Origin: JAMXLO01 sp963696645
Lineage (GTDB): Bacteria > Pseudomonadota > Alphaproteobacteria > Acetobacterales > Acetobacteraceae
Reading direction: 5' to 3'
Assembly: GCA_963696645.1 (NCBI GenBank)
Contig: CAVOKY010000005.1
Span: forward strand, 620,001 to 684,000
DNA length: 64,000 bases
Position 1 is the first letter of the stretch. Each line of letters opens with the position of its first letter. Of the stretch, positions 56,788 through 64,000 are shown in pieces. The position numbers and the translations under genes are program-made. A model generated the notes under the pieces. It had not been told where the DNA came from, ran no database searches, and saw only the letters and a list, made by a program, of their open reading frames with translations.

Positions 56788-57924
56788 GTGATCGCCGCGC
56801 TTGGGCACCCAGAGACCGTCATCAGTTCTGGGAAGACGATCGGCGTGTTGACCAGCGGCGGCGATTGCGCGGGGCTCAACGCCGTGATCCGTGCGGTCGT
56901 CGTGCGTGCCGTGCTGCGTTATGGATGGCAGGTCGTCGGCATCCTCCACGGCACCCAGGGTCTGCTGCACCGGCCGGTCGATGCCACACCACTCGATCTG
57001 CAGAGTGCCAACCCGGCCATGGTGCGCATGGCAGGCACGATTCTCGGCACCTCCAACCGTGGCGACCCATTCGCCTACCCGATGCCGGATGGCAGCCTCA
57101 AGGACCGGTCTGAGGAAGTCATCGAGGGCGTTCGGCTGCTCGGCCTCGACGCGCTGATCGGTATCGGCGGCGACGGCAGCTTCGCCATTCTTCGTCGCCT
57201 CGCCCAACAGGGAGAGATCCCATTTGTCGGCATTCCCAAGACGATCGACAACGATGTGGGCGGCACCGAGAGCGCGGTCGGCTACCACACGGCAGTCATG
57301 GTGGCGACCGAGGCGATCGACCGGCTGCAACCCACCGCAGCAAGCCATGACCGGGTGATGATCCTCGAGGTGATGGGTCGCGACAGCGGCCAGATCGCGC
57401 TGGCGGCCGGCATCGCGGGTGGCGCCGACGTGATCCTGGTGCCGGAGATCCCCTACGACCTCGATGTCGTCGCTGCGCATATCAGCAAGTTTCGTCACGG
57501 GACGCACAACTTCGCGATTGTCGTGGTCGCCGAGGCGGTGCGCGACGACGCGGGCGCGCGCGTGGAACGCCGGCATGCGCTGGGCAATGCCACCTATGGC
57601 GGCATCGGCCATGTACTCGGCGAAGCACTCGCCCGGATGACCGGGGCCGAGACGCGTGTGACGGTACTCGGCCATGTGCAACGCGGCGGGCAGCCGACCT
57701 GGGACGACCGGCTGATCGCGTCCGCCTTTGGCGTGCATGCCGTGGACCTGATCGCCGAGGGCAAGTTCGATCGCATGGTCGCGTGGCAAAATCGACGAGT
57801 AACGGATGTGCCGCTGACAGCCGCGTTCGAGCCGACGCAGCGGATCGCCGCCGACGACACGTTGGTCAGCACGGCCCGCGGTCTTGGCATCTGCCTCGGT
57901 GACAGGCCGCTTTTGTGTTGTTGA
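56788..57924 (+). CDS. pfkA: 6-phosphofructokinase
   Basis: 378 residues from a GTG at 56788. It phosphorylates fructose 6-phosphate in glycolysis. Visible motifs are IGVLTSGGDCAGLNAVIR, GIGGDGSFAILRRL, GIPKTIDNDVGGTE (catalytic TIDND) and EVMGRDSGQIALAAG. The GGDG form, rather than GGDD, predicts ATP rather than pyrophosphate as donor. PKTIDND places it in the group III branch that mixes both donor types, so biochemistry would be needed. The C-terminus ends RPLLCC. Confidence 0.92.
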   Translation: MIAALGHPETVISSGKTIGVLTSGGDCAGLNAVIRAVVVRAVLRYGWQVVGILHGTQGLLHRPVDATPLDLQSANPAMVRMAGTILGTSNRGDPFAYPMPDGSLKDRSEEVIEGVRLLGLDALIGIGGDGSFAILRRLAQQGEIPFVGIPKTIDNDVGGTESAVGYHTAVMVATEAIDRLQPTAASHDRVMILEVMGRDSGQIALAAGIAGGADVILVPEIPYDLDVVAAHISKFRHGTHNFAIVVVAEAVRDDAGARVERRHALGNATYGGIGHVLGEALARMTGAETRVTVLGHVQRGGQPTWDDRLIASAFGVHAVDLIAEGKFDRMVAWQNRRVTDVPLTAAFEPTQRIAADDTLVSTARGLGICLGDRPLLCC

Positions 57925-58145
57925 TGCTGGACAGCGACTGGACAGGCCGGTTGGTGCGGCCTTCACGTTGTTCGCCGTTGGACGGACGGTGGGCTGGATT
58001 GCGCACGAATTGCAGGTGTGGCGCGACGGCACGCTGATCAGGCCGGGTGCGGATTACCCACAGCAGGAGGCCCCAGGGTCCCGGGGCAGATCGCGGCACG
58101 GTGGTGAGCATACGGCGGCCCCACCTGGGATCCGCCTGCCCCACA

Positions 58146-58171
58146 AGAAAAGCGGCGCCCGAAGGCGCCGC
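58146..58171 (-). terminator. Rho-independent terminator of the PEP-CTERM gene
   Basis: On the minus strand GCGGCGCC-TTCG-GGCGCCGC is followed by TTTTC. The perfect eight-base-pair stem with a TTCG tetraloop lies 25 bases beyond the stop of the PEP-CTERM gene. A textbook intrinsic terminator. Confidence 0.88.
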
Positions 58172-58195
58172 CAAACCTGTGAACCGCGGAACGGA

Positions 58196-58855
58196 TCAGT
58201 TCGACTTGCGACCGATGGTCACACCAAGGCCGACAAGACCGAGACCAAGCAGCGCGATTGAAGCCGGCTCGGGAGCGCCGACCGGTACATCCGCGCCGAG
58301 GGTGATGTTGTCAAAGCCGATCTGGTTGGCGCTGCCGCCGAAATCGACCGACATGGCGGTGCCTGAGAACGCTACACCGATCGGCACCCACGGGCAGAAC
58401 TGCGCGCCGGTAAGACATGGCGCCGCCCCATAAGGCCCGGCTGGCGTCACCGGCAAGGCGAGCGTCGCCAGCAGCGTCCCGGTATCGTCCAGCCCGCTCC
58501 AGAAATTGATCGAGCCGGGCACGTTGATGGAGGAGTAGTAGAATGAGAAGCCTGTGGTGAAGCCTGCCGCAACGTCCATCGTATCTGCACCGCCGCTCAG
58601 AAAGAACGCGACGGTCGTCGGCGACGGCTCGCCCTGGAAGTTGCCGGTACCGCCGGCACTGCCTTCAATGATCGCCAGCGAGTTTGGCGAGAAGGTGATC
58701 CCGTAGTTCGGACCTCCGCCGCCAGCGTAGTAGCTGCCGATCGGGACCAGATTCCCAAGACCCTCGAACGTCAGGTCGATGATCGCCGCGCGGGCAGATC
58801 CCGCGGCGCACAGCAGGGTGGCTGCCCCCGCAAGAACCAGCTTTGAGAGTTTCAT
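58196..58855 (-). CDS. PEP-CTERM sorting-domain exported protein
   Basis: 219 residues. A signal peptide (GAATLLCAAGSARAA) precedes a beta-rich body (IDLTFEGLGNLVPIG, GFTTGFSFYYSS, DDTGTLLATL). The C-terminal sorting signal is PEPASIALLGLGLVGLG followed by IGRK. PEP-CTERM proteins are processed by an exosortase at the inner membrane and are linked to extracellular polymers. No exosortase is in the window. Followed by a strong terminator, so it is monocistronic. Confidence 0.92.
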   Translation of the reverse strand: MKLSKLVLAGAATLLCAAGSARAAIIDLTFEGLGNLVPIGSYYAGGGGPNYGITFSPNSLAIIEGSAGGTGNFQGEPSPTTVAFFLSGGADTMDVAAGFTTGFSFYYSSINVPGSINFWSGLDDTGTLLATLALPVTPAGPYGAAPCLTGAQFCPWVPIGVAFSGTAMSVDFGGSANQIGFDNITLGADVPVGAPEPASIALLGLGLVGLGVTIGRKSN

Positions 58856-59883
58856 GATTATTGTCTCCTATTTCACCCATGTCGGCAAATATAAATGCAT
58901 ATCGAGCGTGGAGCGATTTATTTATACGCAATTTCCGTGCCGAAGGAAATGATATGACAAATCATCGAGTTATTCGAGACGTTGTCTTGCACTGCGAGGA
59001 TGTGTAAAGTTTTCCGACAAGCTGTGAGGATAAAGGGGCTCACCGAGCCAGGGCGCCCTTCCGGTTTTCTTGGCACGCCAATACGTGGACCGTTGCTGAC
59101 TCGGCCACCTGGGCGTGTGCGGCCGGACAATGAATCTTCCCATTGACGGGTCAGCGACGGCGGATTCGCCGGGTCCTTGAAGCGCTGAAGCCCGGAGGGG
59201 TCCCGTGCGCCGGCGTCGGCCGCGACCGGAGGGCGGTCTGCCTTTCCCTGCACGCCAGGACTTGGCGAGCGAGTGTGCAGACGCTTGGGGCCGGTGAAAC
59301 TGCAACCGGCCCTTTCTCATAGGAGCGCCGAAGGCAAGATGTGCACCTTCCGCGCCGTCAGGTTTTTATTGGTACAATTATTGTGTTTTTATACTTGCGG
59401 ATGACGCCCGAAAATGCTTTAATCCTTGCGTTCAGACGTGCATTTTGATCTCTAGCGTTGCCGAGCTGCCTGGTGGTCCCCCCCGACCACTCGGCGGCTC
59501 GGTGTTCACCCGCAATTGCGGCCTGAATAAGCTCCAAGGTGATCAGTAAGCTGCCGATGGCGCCGAACACATGTCGCGCCAGGCGATGGCCTTCCAGAGG
59601 CGTGCCTTCGAAATCCTCGATGCCAAGACAGGGAATGACGTGAGCCTCATGCAGACTCCCGCACCCGTTCAGTGCGCCAGCAGCCGGCGGACCGGGTCTA
59701 TCTGCACCTGTCAGCGGAAATGGCGCGCGATGCCGTCGAGCGTGCCGCGTGGAGGATCATAGCTGCCACGTAGGCGATTTCCACAGCAGCGCAGGTCGAT
59801 CGTCGATGCGCGCGCAGCCGCCGCGTGGCGCCCCACGATCGAAGCGCTTGTGCGGAAGGCGAGTATATTTGCGTCGGCCAGCC
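58856..59883. other. About 1 kb region without confident genes
   Basis: Only short frames occur. A 70-codon minus frame (59358-59570, MFGAIGSLLITLELIQAAIA start) might be real. A short plus frame (59672-59773, ending RVYLHLSAEMARDAVERAAW) looks like the tail of a longer protein. AT-rich stretches near 58880-59000 may contain the PEP-CTERM promoter. The region looks like degraded or horizontally mixed sequence. Confidence 0.5.
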
Positions 59884-60166
59884 ATGACCGAAGCCGAACG
59901 CCAGGCCCGCTATCGCGCCGCGCGCGCGGCCGGTGTGCCGTATCGTCCGCAACCGCCGTCCGGCTGATCATCGCGGACGGGCCCAACGTTGGACGGACCA
60001 CGTCGCGGGCCTCGTGGAAGCGCAGGTAGGTTTCGCGGCGTGGCTGCAAAGCCTGCCGGATAACCTGCAGGACAGTGCGACCGCCGAGGCGCTGCGCGCA
60101 ATCTGCGATCTGGACCTCAGCGAACTTCAGGCGATCATTCCGCCGCGCGGCTTCGGCCGGGACTGA
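59884..60166 (+). pseudogene. Small conserved protein gene with one-base insertion
   Basis: The first frame gives MTEAERQARYRAARAAGVP and soon stops. Removing one T (59941) lets it continue as IVRNRRPADHRGRAQRW, GLVEAQVGFAAWLQSLPDNL, SATAEALRAICDLDLSELQA and a GFGRD end. The rebuilt protein has about 93 residues and resembles a conserved small helical family of Acetobacteraceae that I know only as hypothetical. A sequencing error would give the same picture. Confidence 0.7.
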
Positions 60167-60379
60167 CCATCCCCCGTGCTTACCCACGTGATGCACAGGG
60201 GACCTCCCGTGCCCTTCGCTCCGCGCAACGCCAAAGGTGCTGCGCTCTCGCCGAGTTTGTGTCGGCTGGGGCTTCAATAGGGCTTCACCGATGGCGCGTG
60301 AGCGCTGCACCATGTGGCACAATGCCGAACGCAATCGGCCCTTGCCCGCATTGCCGGAAACCAGCAACAACGCTCCTGC

Positions 60380-61609
60380 ATGACCAATGGTCCGGACCTG
60401 CTGGAGCTCGGCCGCGAGCACATGGACGCCGCCCACGAGTTCATCCTCGTGGGGGGCGTCCTCGGCCTCCTGAGCATCTTCGCCGCCATCGCCACCCGCC
60501 GCGTCGCGGCGCCAGTCCTGCTGGTCTTCCTGGTACTCGGCATGCTGGCCGGCGAGGACGGACCTGGCGGCATCCCCTACACCGACTTCTCATCCGCCTA
60601 CCTGATAGGCAGCGTCGCCCTGGCGGTCATCCTGTTCGAAGGTGGCCTGAAGACCCCCCTCTCCATGCTGCGTATCGCCATCTGGCCGGCACTCGCACTC
60701 GGGGTGGTCGGAGTCGGCGTTACCGCCGCCATCGTTGCGGCGGCCGTCACTTGGGTGGCCGGCGTGCCATTCGCCTTCGCAATGCTGCTCGGTGCCGCGG
60801 TAGCCCCGACCGATGCCGCCGCGGTCGGCGCCATGCTCAGCCGAGCCCGCCTCGCGTTGCCGGACCGCGTCATGGCGCTGTTGGAAGTGGAATCCGGAGT
60901 CAACGATCCGACGTCCATATTCCTGATGGTGTTCGTCATCCGCGTCATCACCGAGCCCGCAACGGTAACGTGGCAGAGTGGCGTGCTGCTGTTCGCGCAG
61001 GAGATGATCGGTGGCATCGCGCTGGGTCTTGGCGGGGGCTGGCTGCTCGCACAGTTGCTGAAGCGCCTGTCGCTCGAGGTGCCGACCGCGATGGTGCTGG
61101 TGCTGACCTATGGCCTGGCGCTGTTCGGGCTGGGACAGGTGCTGCACACCAGCGGCTTCCTGGAGGTGTATCTGGCCGGCGTGATGATCGGCGCGACCGA
61201 GTTTCGCGCACGGCTTGAGGTCATGAACTTTTACGAGGGGTTCGCCTGGCTCGCACAAATCGTGCTGTTCCTGATGCTTGGCCTGCTGGTCACGCCGCAC
61301 GAGCTCGTGGCATTCATTCCGATCAGCATCCTGATTGCCGTCGTGCTGATTGTGATCGCGCGTCCTGTGGGGGTGTTCGCCTGCCTGCTGCCGTTCCGCT
61401 TCACCTGGCGCGAATCGGCGTTCGCGTCGTGGGTCGGGCTGCGCGGCGCGGTGCCGATCTATATCAGCTTCATCCCGGCGCTGGCCGATCCGATCCGTGA
61501 CGAGAGGTTGTTCAGTGCGGTGTTCGTCGTCGTGGTGGTATCGCTGATCATCCAGGGCTGGACGATCGGCCCGGCGGCGCGTCTGCTCGGGTTCGGTCGC
61601 GCCGCATAG
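60380..61609 (+). CDS. CPA1 family cation/proton antiporter (NhaP/CvrA-like)
   Basis: 409 residues and about 12 membrane segments. The transport core shows LLGAAVAPTDAAAVGAML and LLEVESGVNDPTSIFLM, the conserved TDAA and ND motifs, and SWVGLRGAVPIYISFIPAL near the end. It exchanges Na+ or K+ for H+. It lacks the C-terminal TrkA-C/cytoplasmic domain of the full CvrA type. The start at 60380 (MTNGPDLLELGREH) is preferred to an ATG 22 codons earlier. It is followed after 14 bases by the metallophosphoesterase gene. Confidence 0.9.
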   Translation: MTNGPDLLELGREHMDAAHEFILVGGVLGLLSIFAAIATRRVAAPVLLVFLVLGMLAGEDGPGGIPYTDFSSAYLIGSVALAVILFEGGLKTPLSMLRIAIWPALALGVVGVGVTAAIVAAAVTWVAGVPFAFAMLLGAAVAPTDAAAVGAMLSRARLALPDRVMALLEVESGVNDPTSIFLMVFVIRVITEPATVTWQSGVLLFAQEMIGGIALGLGGGWLLAQLLKRLSLEVPTAMVLVLTYGLALFGLGQVLHTSGFLEVYLAGVMIGATEFRARLEVMNFYEGFAWLAQIVLFLMLGLLVTPHELVAFIPISILIAVVLIVIARPVGVFACLLPFRFTWRESAFASWVGLRGAVPIYISFIPALADPIRDERLFSAVFVVVVVSLIIQGWTIGPAARLLGFGRAA

Positions 61610-61623
61610 TCGAGGTAACCCGC

Positions 61624-62310
61624 GTGTCTTCGCCCATTGTCATCGCCGGCGACCCGCACGGCAATTTCGCGCCGATCCTGCGCGCATGCGCCGCACAGGA
61701 GCCGGGCACGCTGATCCTGCTCGGCGATTGCGAGCTGCGTGTGCCACTGCGCCATGTGCTGGCGTCGCTGTTCACCATGGGCTGGCGCATACACTGGATA
61801 GTCGGCAACAAGGACACCGAGACCGACACCGTGTTCGATAACCTGGTCACGGATTTTCCCGAGGGCGACATCGGCGGCAAGGTGATCGAGGTTGCCGGAT
61901 TTCGTATCGCCGGTCTGGGCGGCGTGTTCAAGCCGCGCATCTGGTATCCGCGCGCGGACGATCCCCGTGCGCAGATCGAGCCGCCGCGCTTCGACACGCG
62001 CCAGGAATTCCTGGCGAGCCTCGATGCGCGCGAGCATTGGCGTGGTGGCTTGCCACTATGGCACCGTGATTCGATCTTCCCGGAGGATTTCGCCAGGCTG
62101 GCACAGCATCGCTTCGATGTGCTGGTTTCGCACGAGGCGCCGTCGTGCCATCGTCATGGCTTTGCCGCCATCGACCGGCTGGCCGAGGTCGGAGCGGCGC
62201 GGCTGATCGTGCACGGGCATCACCATGAATCGTATGCGGCGCAGCTCACCAACGGGATCGACGTACGCGGGCTCGCAGTTGCCGAGGCGTGGGCGCTGGA
62301 AATCGCGTGA
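61624..62310 (+). CDS. Calcineurin-like metallophosphoesterase
   Basis: 228 residues, GTG start at 61624. The five metal-binding blocks are visible: AGDPHGNF (DxH), LLGDCEL (GD), IVGNKDT (GNxD), LVSHEAP (H) and VHGHHHES (GHxH). It hydrolyses a phosphoester of unknown nature. Close behind the antiporter and probably cotranscribed. Confidence 0.87.
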   Translation: MSSPIVIAGDPHGNFAPILRACAAQEPGTLILLGDCELRVPLRHVLASLFTMGWRIHWIVGNKDTETDTVFDNLVTDFPEGDIGGKVIEVAGFRIAGLGGVFKPRIWYPRADDPRAQIEPPRFDTRQEFLASLDAREHWRGGLPLWHRDSIFPEDFARLAQHRFDVLVSHEAPSCHRHGFAAIDRLAEVGAARLIVHGHHHESYAAQLTNGIDVRGLAVAEAWALEIA

Positions 62311-62345
62311 TCTGGGCAGGGCGCAACAACAGTGGAAATGACCGT

Positions 62346-62426
62346 GTCATTGCGAGGAGCGTTGCGACGAAGCAATCTCGATCGAAGTGCGCACCACGGG
62401 CAAGATTGCTTCGTCGTCATGCTCCT
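62346..62426. repeat. Truncated palindromic repeat, GTCATTGCGAGGAGC type
   Basis: The left arm GTCATTGCGAGGAGCGTTGC with CGACGAAGCAATCT is matched by the right arm AGATTGCTTCGTCGTCATGCTCCT, but the final CGCAATGAC is missing. The symmetry stops exactly at 62426, where the sequence leading to the 62493 gene begins. Repeats of this kind are dispersed in many alphaproteobacterial genomes. Confidence 0.75.
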
Positions 62427-62492
62427 AAGCCGGCGGAGCCGGAACCAATAGGTCTGGTGTAGCCTTCCCTGCGGTTACCGCGCGGGGGCAGC

Positions 62493-63998
62493 ATGAGCCA
62501 GTCACTGACGGAGCGCTACGACGATCGGATTGCCGGGATGCTGTCGTGCTACGACCGGCTGGTGATCACCGGGACGCTGCCCGTAGTGTGCTACGCCGCA
62601 GGAATGACCGGGTATCTCCATGCCAGTGGCATCCGCATCTTCGACTACCCGGACTTCGCCAAGACGCTGCGCGATCGGGTGCGCGAGCGTGCGGCGTCGC
62701 TGGCCGCCGAGGCTGGGGTCCGCATCGAGCACATCGCCAAGCCGCATGTCCGCAAGGAAGATGTTGTGGCGCGCGTGCTTGAGCGGCGTGGCGACCATCC
62801 CGGCCTGGTGCACGTCATCTCGGCCATGGAAGCCTGCGACGCCTACAAGCCCTGGCACGACAAGCAGACGCATAAGACCTACATCCGGCCGGACAGCGGC
62901 AAATGCCTGCACTACTACTTCTATTTCCAGGACGCCAAATTCGGGCTGGTCTATCTGCGCGTGCCGACCTGGGCGCCGTTCCGCCTGCAATTCTACTGCA
63001 ACGGCCATAGCTGGCTGGCGCGCAGGCTGGCCGCGCAGGGCATCGGCTACACCATGGCCGACAACGCTTTCGTGCGGATCGACGACTGGGGCCGCGCCCA
63101 GCAACTGGCCGACAGTCTCTCCCCCGATCAATTGCACCGTACCCTGGATCGCTACGCCGCGCTGTGCTGCCCGGTGTCGGAGGTATTCGGGCAAACCTAC
63201 CACTGGAGCCTGATGCAGGTGGAATACGCCACCGACCTGGCGTTCCAGTCCACCACAACGCTCGGCCCGCTCTATGAGCAACTGGTCCGCCAGTCGGTGC
63301 TGAGCGTGAAGGCCGAGCAGATCGCCACATTCCTCGGCCGGCAGATCACGCCATTGCTGGCCCAGGAGGTCGGCTCGCAGTTCTCCACCCGGATCGAGGG
63401 TACCTGCATCAAGCACCGCTTCGGCAAGTGCTCGATCAAGATGTACGACAAGCACGGCATCGTGCTGCGCATCGAGACCACGACCAACGATGTGTCGTTC
63501 TTCAAGCACCACCGCAAGGTGGAACACCGCCACGGCCCGGCGAGCCGGGAACTCGCACCAGTCAAGAAATCGATCTACAGCCTGATCGACCTGCGTGAGA
63601 TACTGCTCGGCTGTAACCGACGCTACATCGCCCACCTGTCCGCGCTGGATGACTTCTCCGCCGGCATCCGGGCGCTTGCGCGGCTGACCAAGCCGCATGC
63701 GGTGGACGGCAAGACGGTCCAAGGGATCAACTTCTTTGCCCCGGTGGACAAGGCCCTGTTGCACGCCTTGCAGAACCCGAAGGTCAACATTGCCGGCATC
63801 CGCCGGGGCGAGTTGTTGCCCGACCTCGGCATGCTGTCGCCAACCAGACTGTCGCGGCAACTGCGCCGGCTGCTGGACCTCGGGGTGATCAAACGCGCCA
63901 CTGGAACCTACCGCTACTACCTCACCAAAGCCGGACGCGCCGCGACCGCAGCGGCGGAATGGCTTGCCGAGGCGGTGGTCATTCCGGCTATGATTTGA
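62493..63998 (+). CDS. Protein of unknown function, possibly carried by a mobile unit
   Basis: 501 residues of a family I know as widespread hypothetical proteins, often multi-copy. The N-terminus is SLTERYDDRIAGMLSCYDRL with VITGTLP. Then come RKEDVVARVLERRGDHPGLV, GKCLHYYFYFQDAKFG, VPTWAPFRLQFYCNGHSWLA, YHWSLMQVEYATDLAF, RIEGTCIKHRFGKCSIKMYD and IETTTNDVSFFKHHRKVEH. The C-terminus is winged-helix-like (LLPDLGMLSPTRLSRQLRRL, GTYRYYLTKAGRAA). It is a distant paralogue of the 4731-6362 gene. The upstream edge truncates a palindromic repeat, which suggests insertion. The stop is at the window edge. Confidence 0.85.
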   Translation: MSQSLTERYDDRIAGMLSCYDRLVITGTLPVVCYAAGMTGYLHASGIRIFDYPDFAKTLRDRVRERAASLAAEAGVRIEHIAKPHVRKEDVVARVLERRGDHPGLVHVISAMEACDAYKPWHDKQTHKTYIRPDSGKCLHYYFYFQDAKFGLVYLRVPTWAPFRLQFYCNGHSWLARRLAAQGIGYTMADNAFVRIDDWGRAQQLADSLSPDQLHRTLDRYAALCCPVSEVFGQTYHWSLMQVEYATDLAFQSTTTLGPLYEQLVRQSVLSVKAEQIATFLGRQITPLLAQEVGSQFSTRIEGTCIKHRFGKCSIKMYDKHGIVLRIETTTNDVSFFKHHRKVEHRHGPASRELAPVKKSIYSLIDLREILLGCNRRYIAHLSALDDFSAGIRALARLTKPHAVDGKTVQGINFFAPVDKALLHALQNPKVNIAGIRRGELLPDLGMLSPTRLSRQLRRLLDLGVIKRATGTYRYYLTKAGRAATAAAEWLAEAVVIPAMI

Positions 63999-64000
63999 TG

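Noticed and set aside
59672..59773. Short frame ending RVYLHLSAEMARDAVERAAW resembling an integrase tail
   Set aside because: Too short and without catalytic residues; the resemblance to recombinase C-termini is weak.

Overview
The window is GC-rich DNA with dense, often overlapping genes and little noncoding sequence. The gene content points to an alphaproteobacterium, most likely Acetobacteraceae or a relative. Indicators are a DUF1489 protein, a DUF1194 protein, an entericidin, a Hint-domain remnant, small envelope proteins of this group and a PEP-CTERM protein. The family assignment is inference; no rRNA or other taxonomic marker is present, and I saw no tRNA and no CRISPR array.

Layout. 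1-4.6 kb: a monomeric NADP isocitrate dehydrogenase (C-terminus outside the window), a frameshifted relic of the unrelated dimeric isocitrate dehydrogenase, a secreted dienelactone hydrolase and a flavin reductase. 4.7-6.4 kb: a large protein of unknown function with a distant paralogue at the right edge (62.5-64 kb). 6.7-10.3 kb: an S24-type repressor, a DUF1194 protein, a glutathionyl-hydroquinone reductase and an aldo/keto reductase. 10.5-14.5 kb: a Hint-domain relic, a TPR glycosyltransferase, a nine-repeat FD..WY protein and a 2OG-Fe(II) oxygenase. 14.7-18.6 kb: a run of very short envelope and stress genes.

18.6-25.3 kb holds six overlapping genes of a hydrogenase-4/complex-I-like membrane complex (HyfB-C-E-F-G-I order). 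Its large subunit lacks the Ni-binding cysteines, and its antiporter-like subunits appear to lack the usual proton-channel Glu and Lys. 25.3-30.9 kb: palindromic repeats and a restriction-modification gene split by one in-frame amber codon. 31-34.6 kb: aldo/keto reductase, M19 dipeptidase, IalB-like protein and methyltransferase. 34.9-36.4 kb: an IS630 element inside a small secreted-protein gene that rejoins in frame when the element is removed. Then come uvrB and a sugar-acid type pair (Gfo/Idh/MocA plus enolase superfamily).

42.3-53.6 kb is the most striking region. It is a minus-strand operon joined mostly by 4-8 base overlaps: kaiC, two kaiB paralogues, three histidine kinases (one with a one-base frameshift), a response regulator, the relic of a third kaiB, and a multi-PAS/GAF sensor without a kinase domain. 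It looks like a KaiA-less Kai clock or timer module wired to two-component signalling, partly decayed at its distal end. The rest (54.3-62.3 kb) is metabolic and envelope genes: LLM oxidoreductase, lytic transglycosylase, DUF1330, phosphofructokinase, PEP-CTERM protein, CPA1 antiporter and metallophosphoesterase.

A recurring theme is recent gene decay. Frameshifts, one nonsense codon, internal deletions and an IS insertion affect at least seven loci, next to paralogues or isozymes that remain intact.
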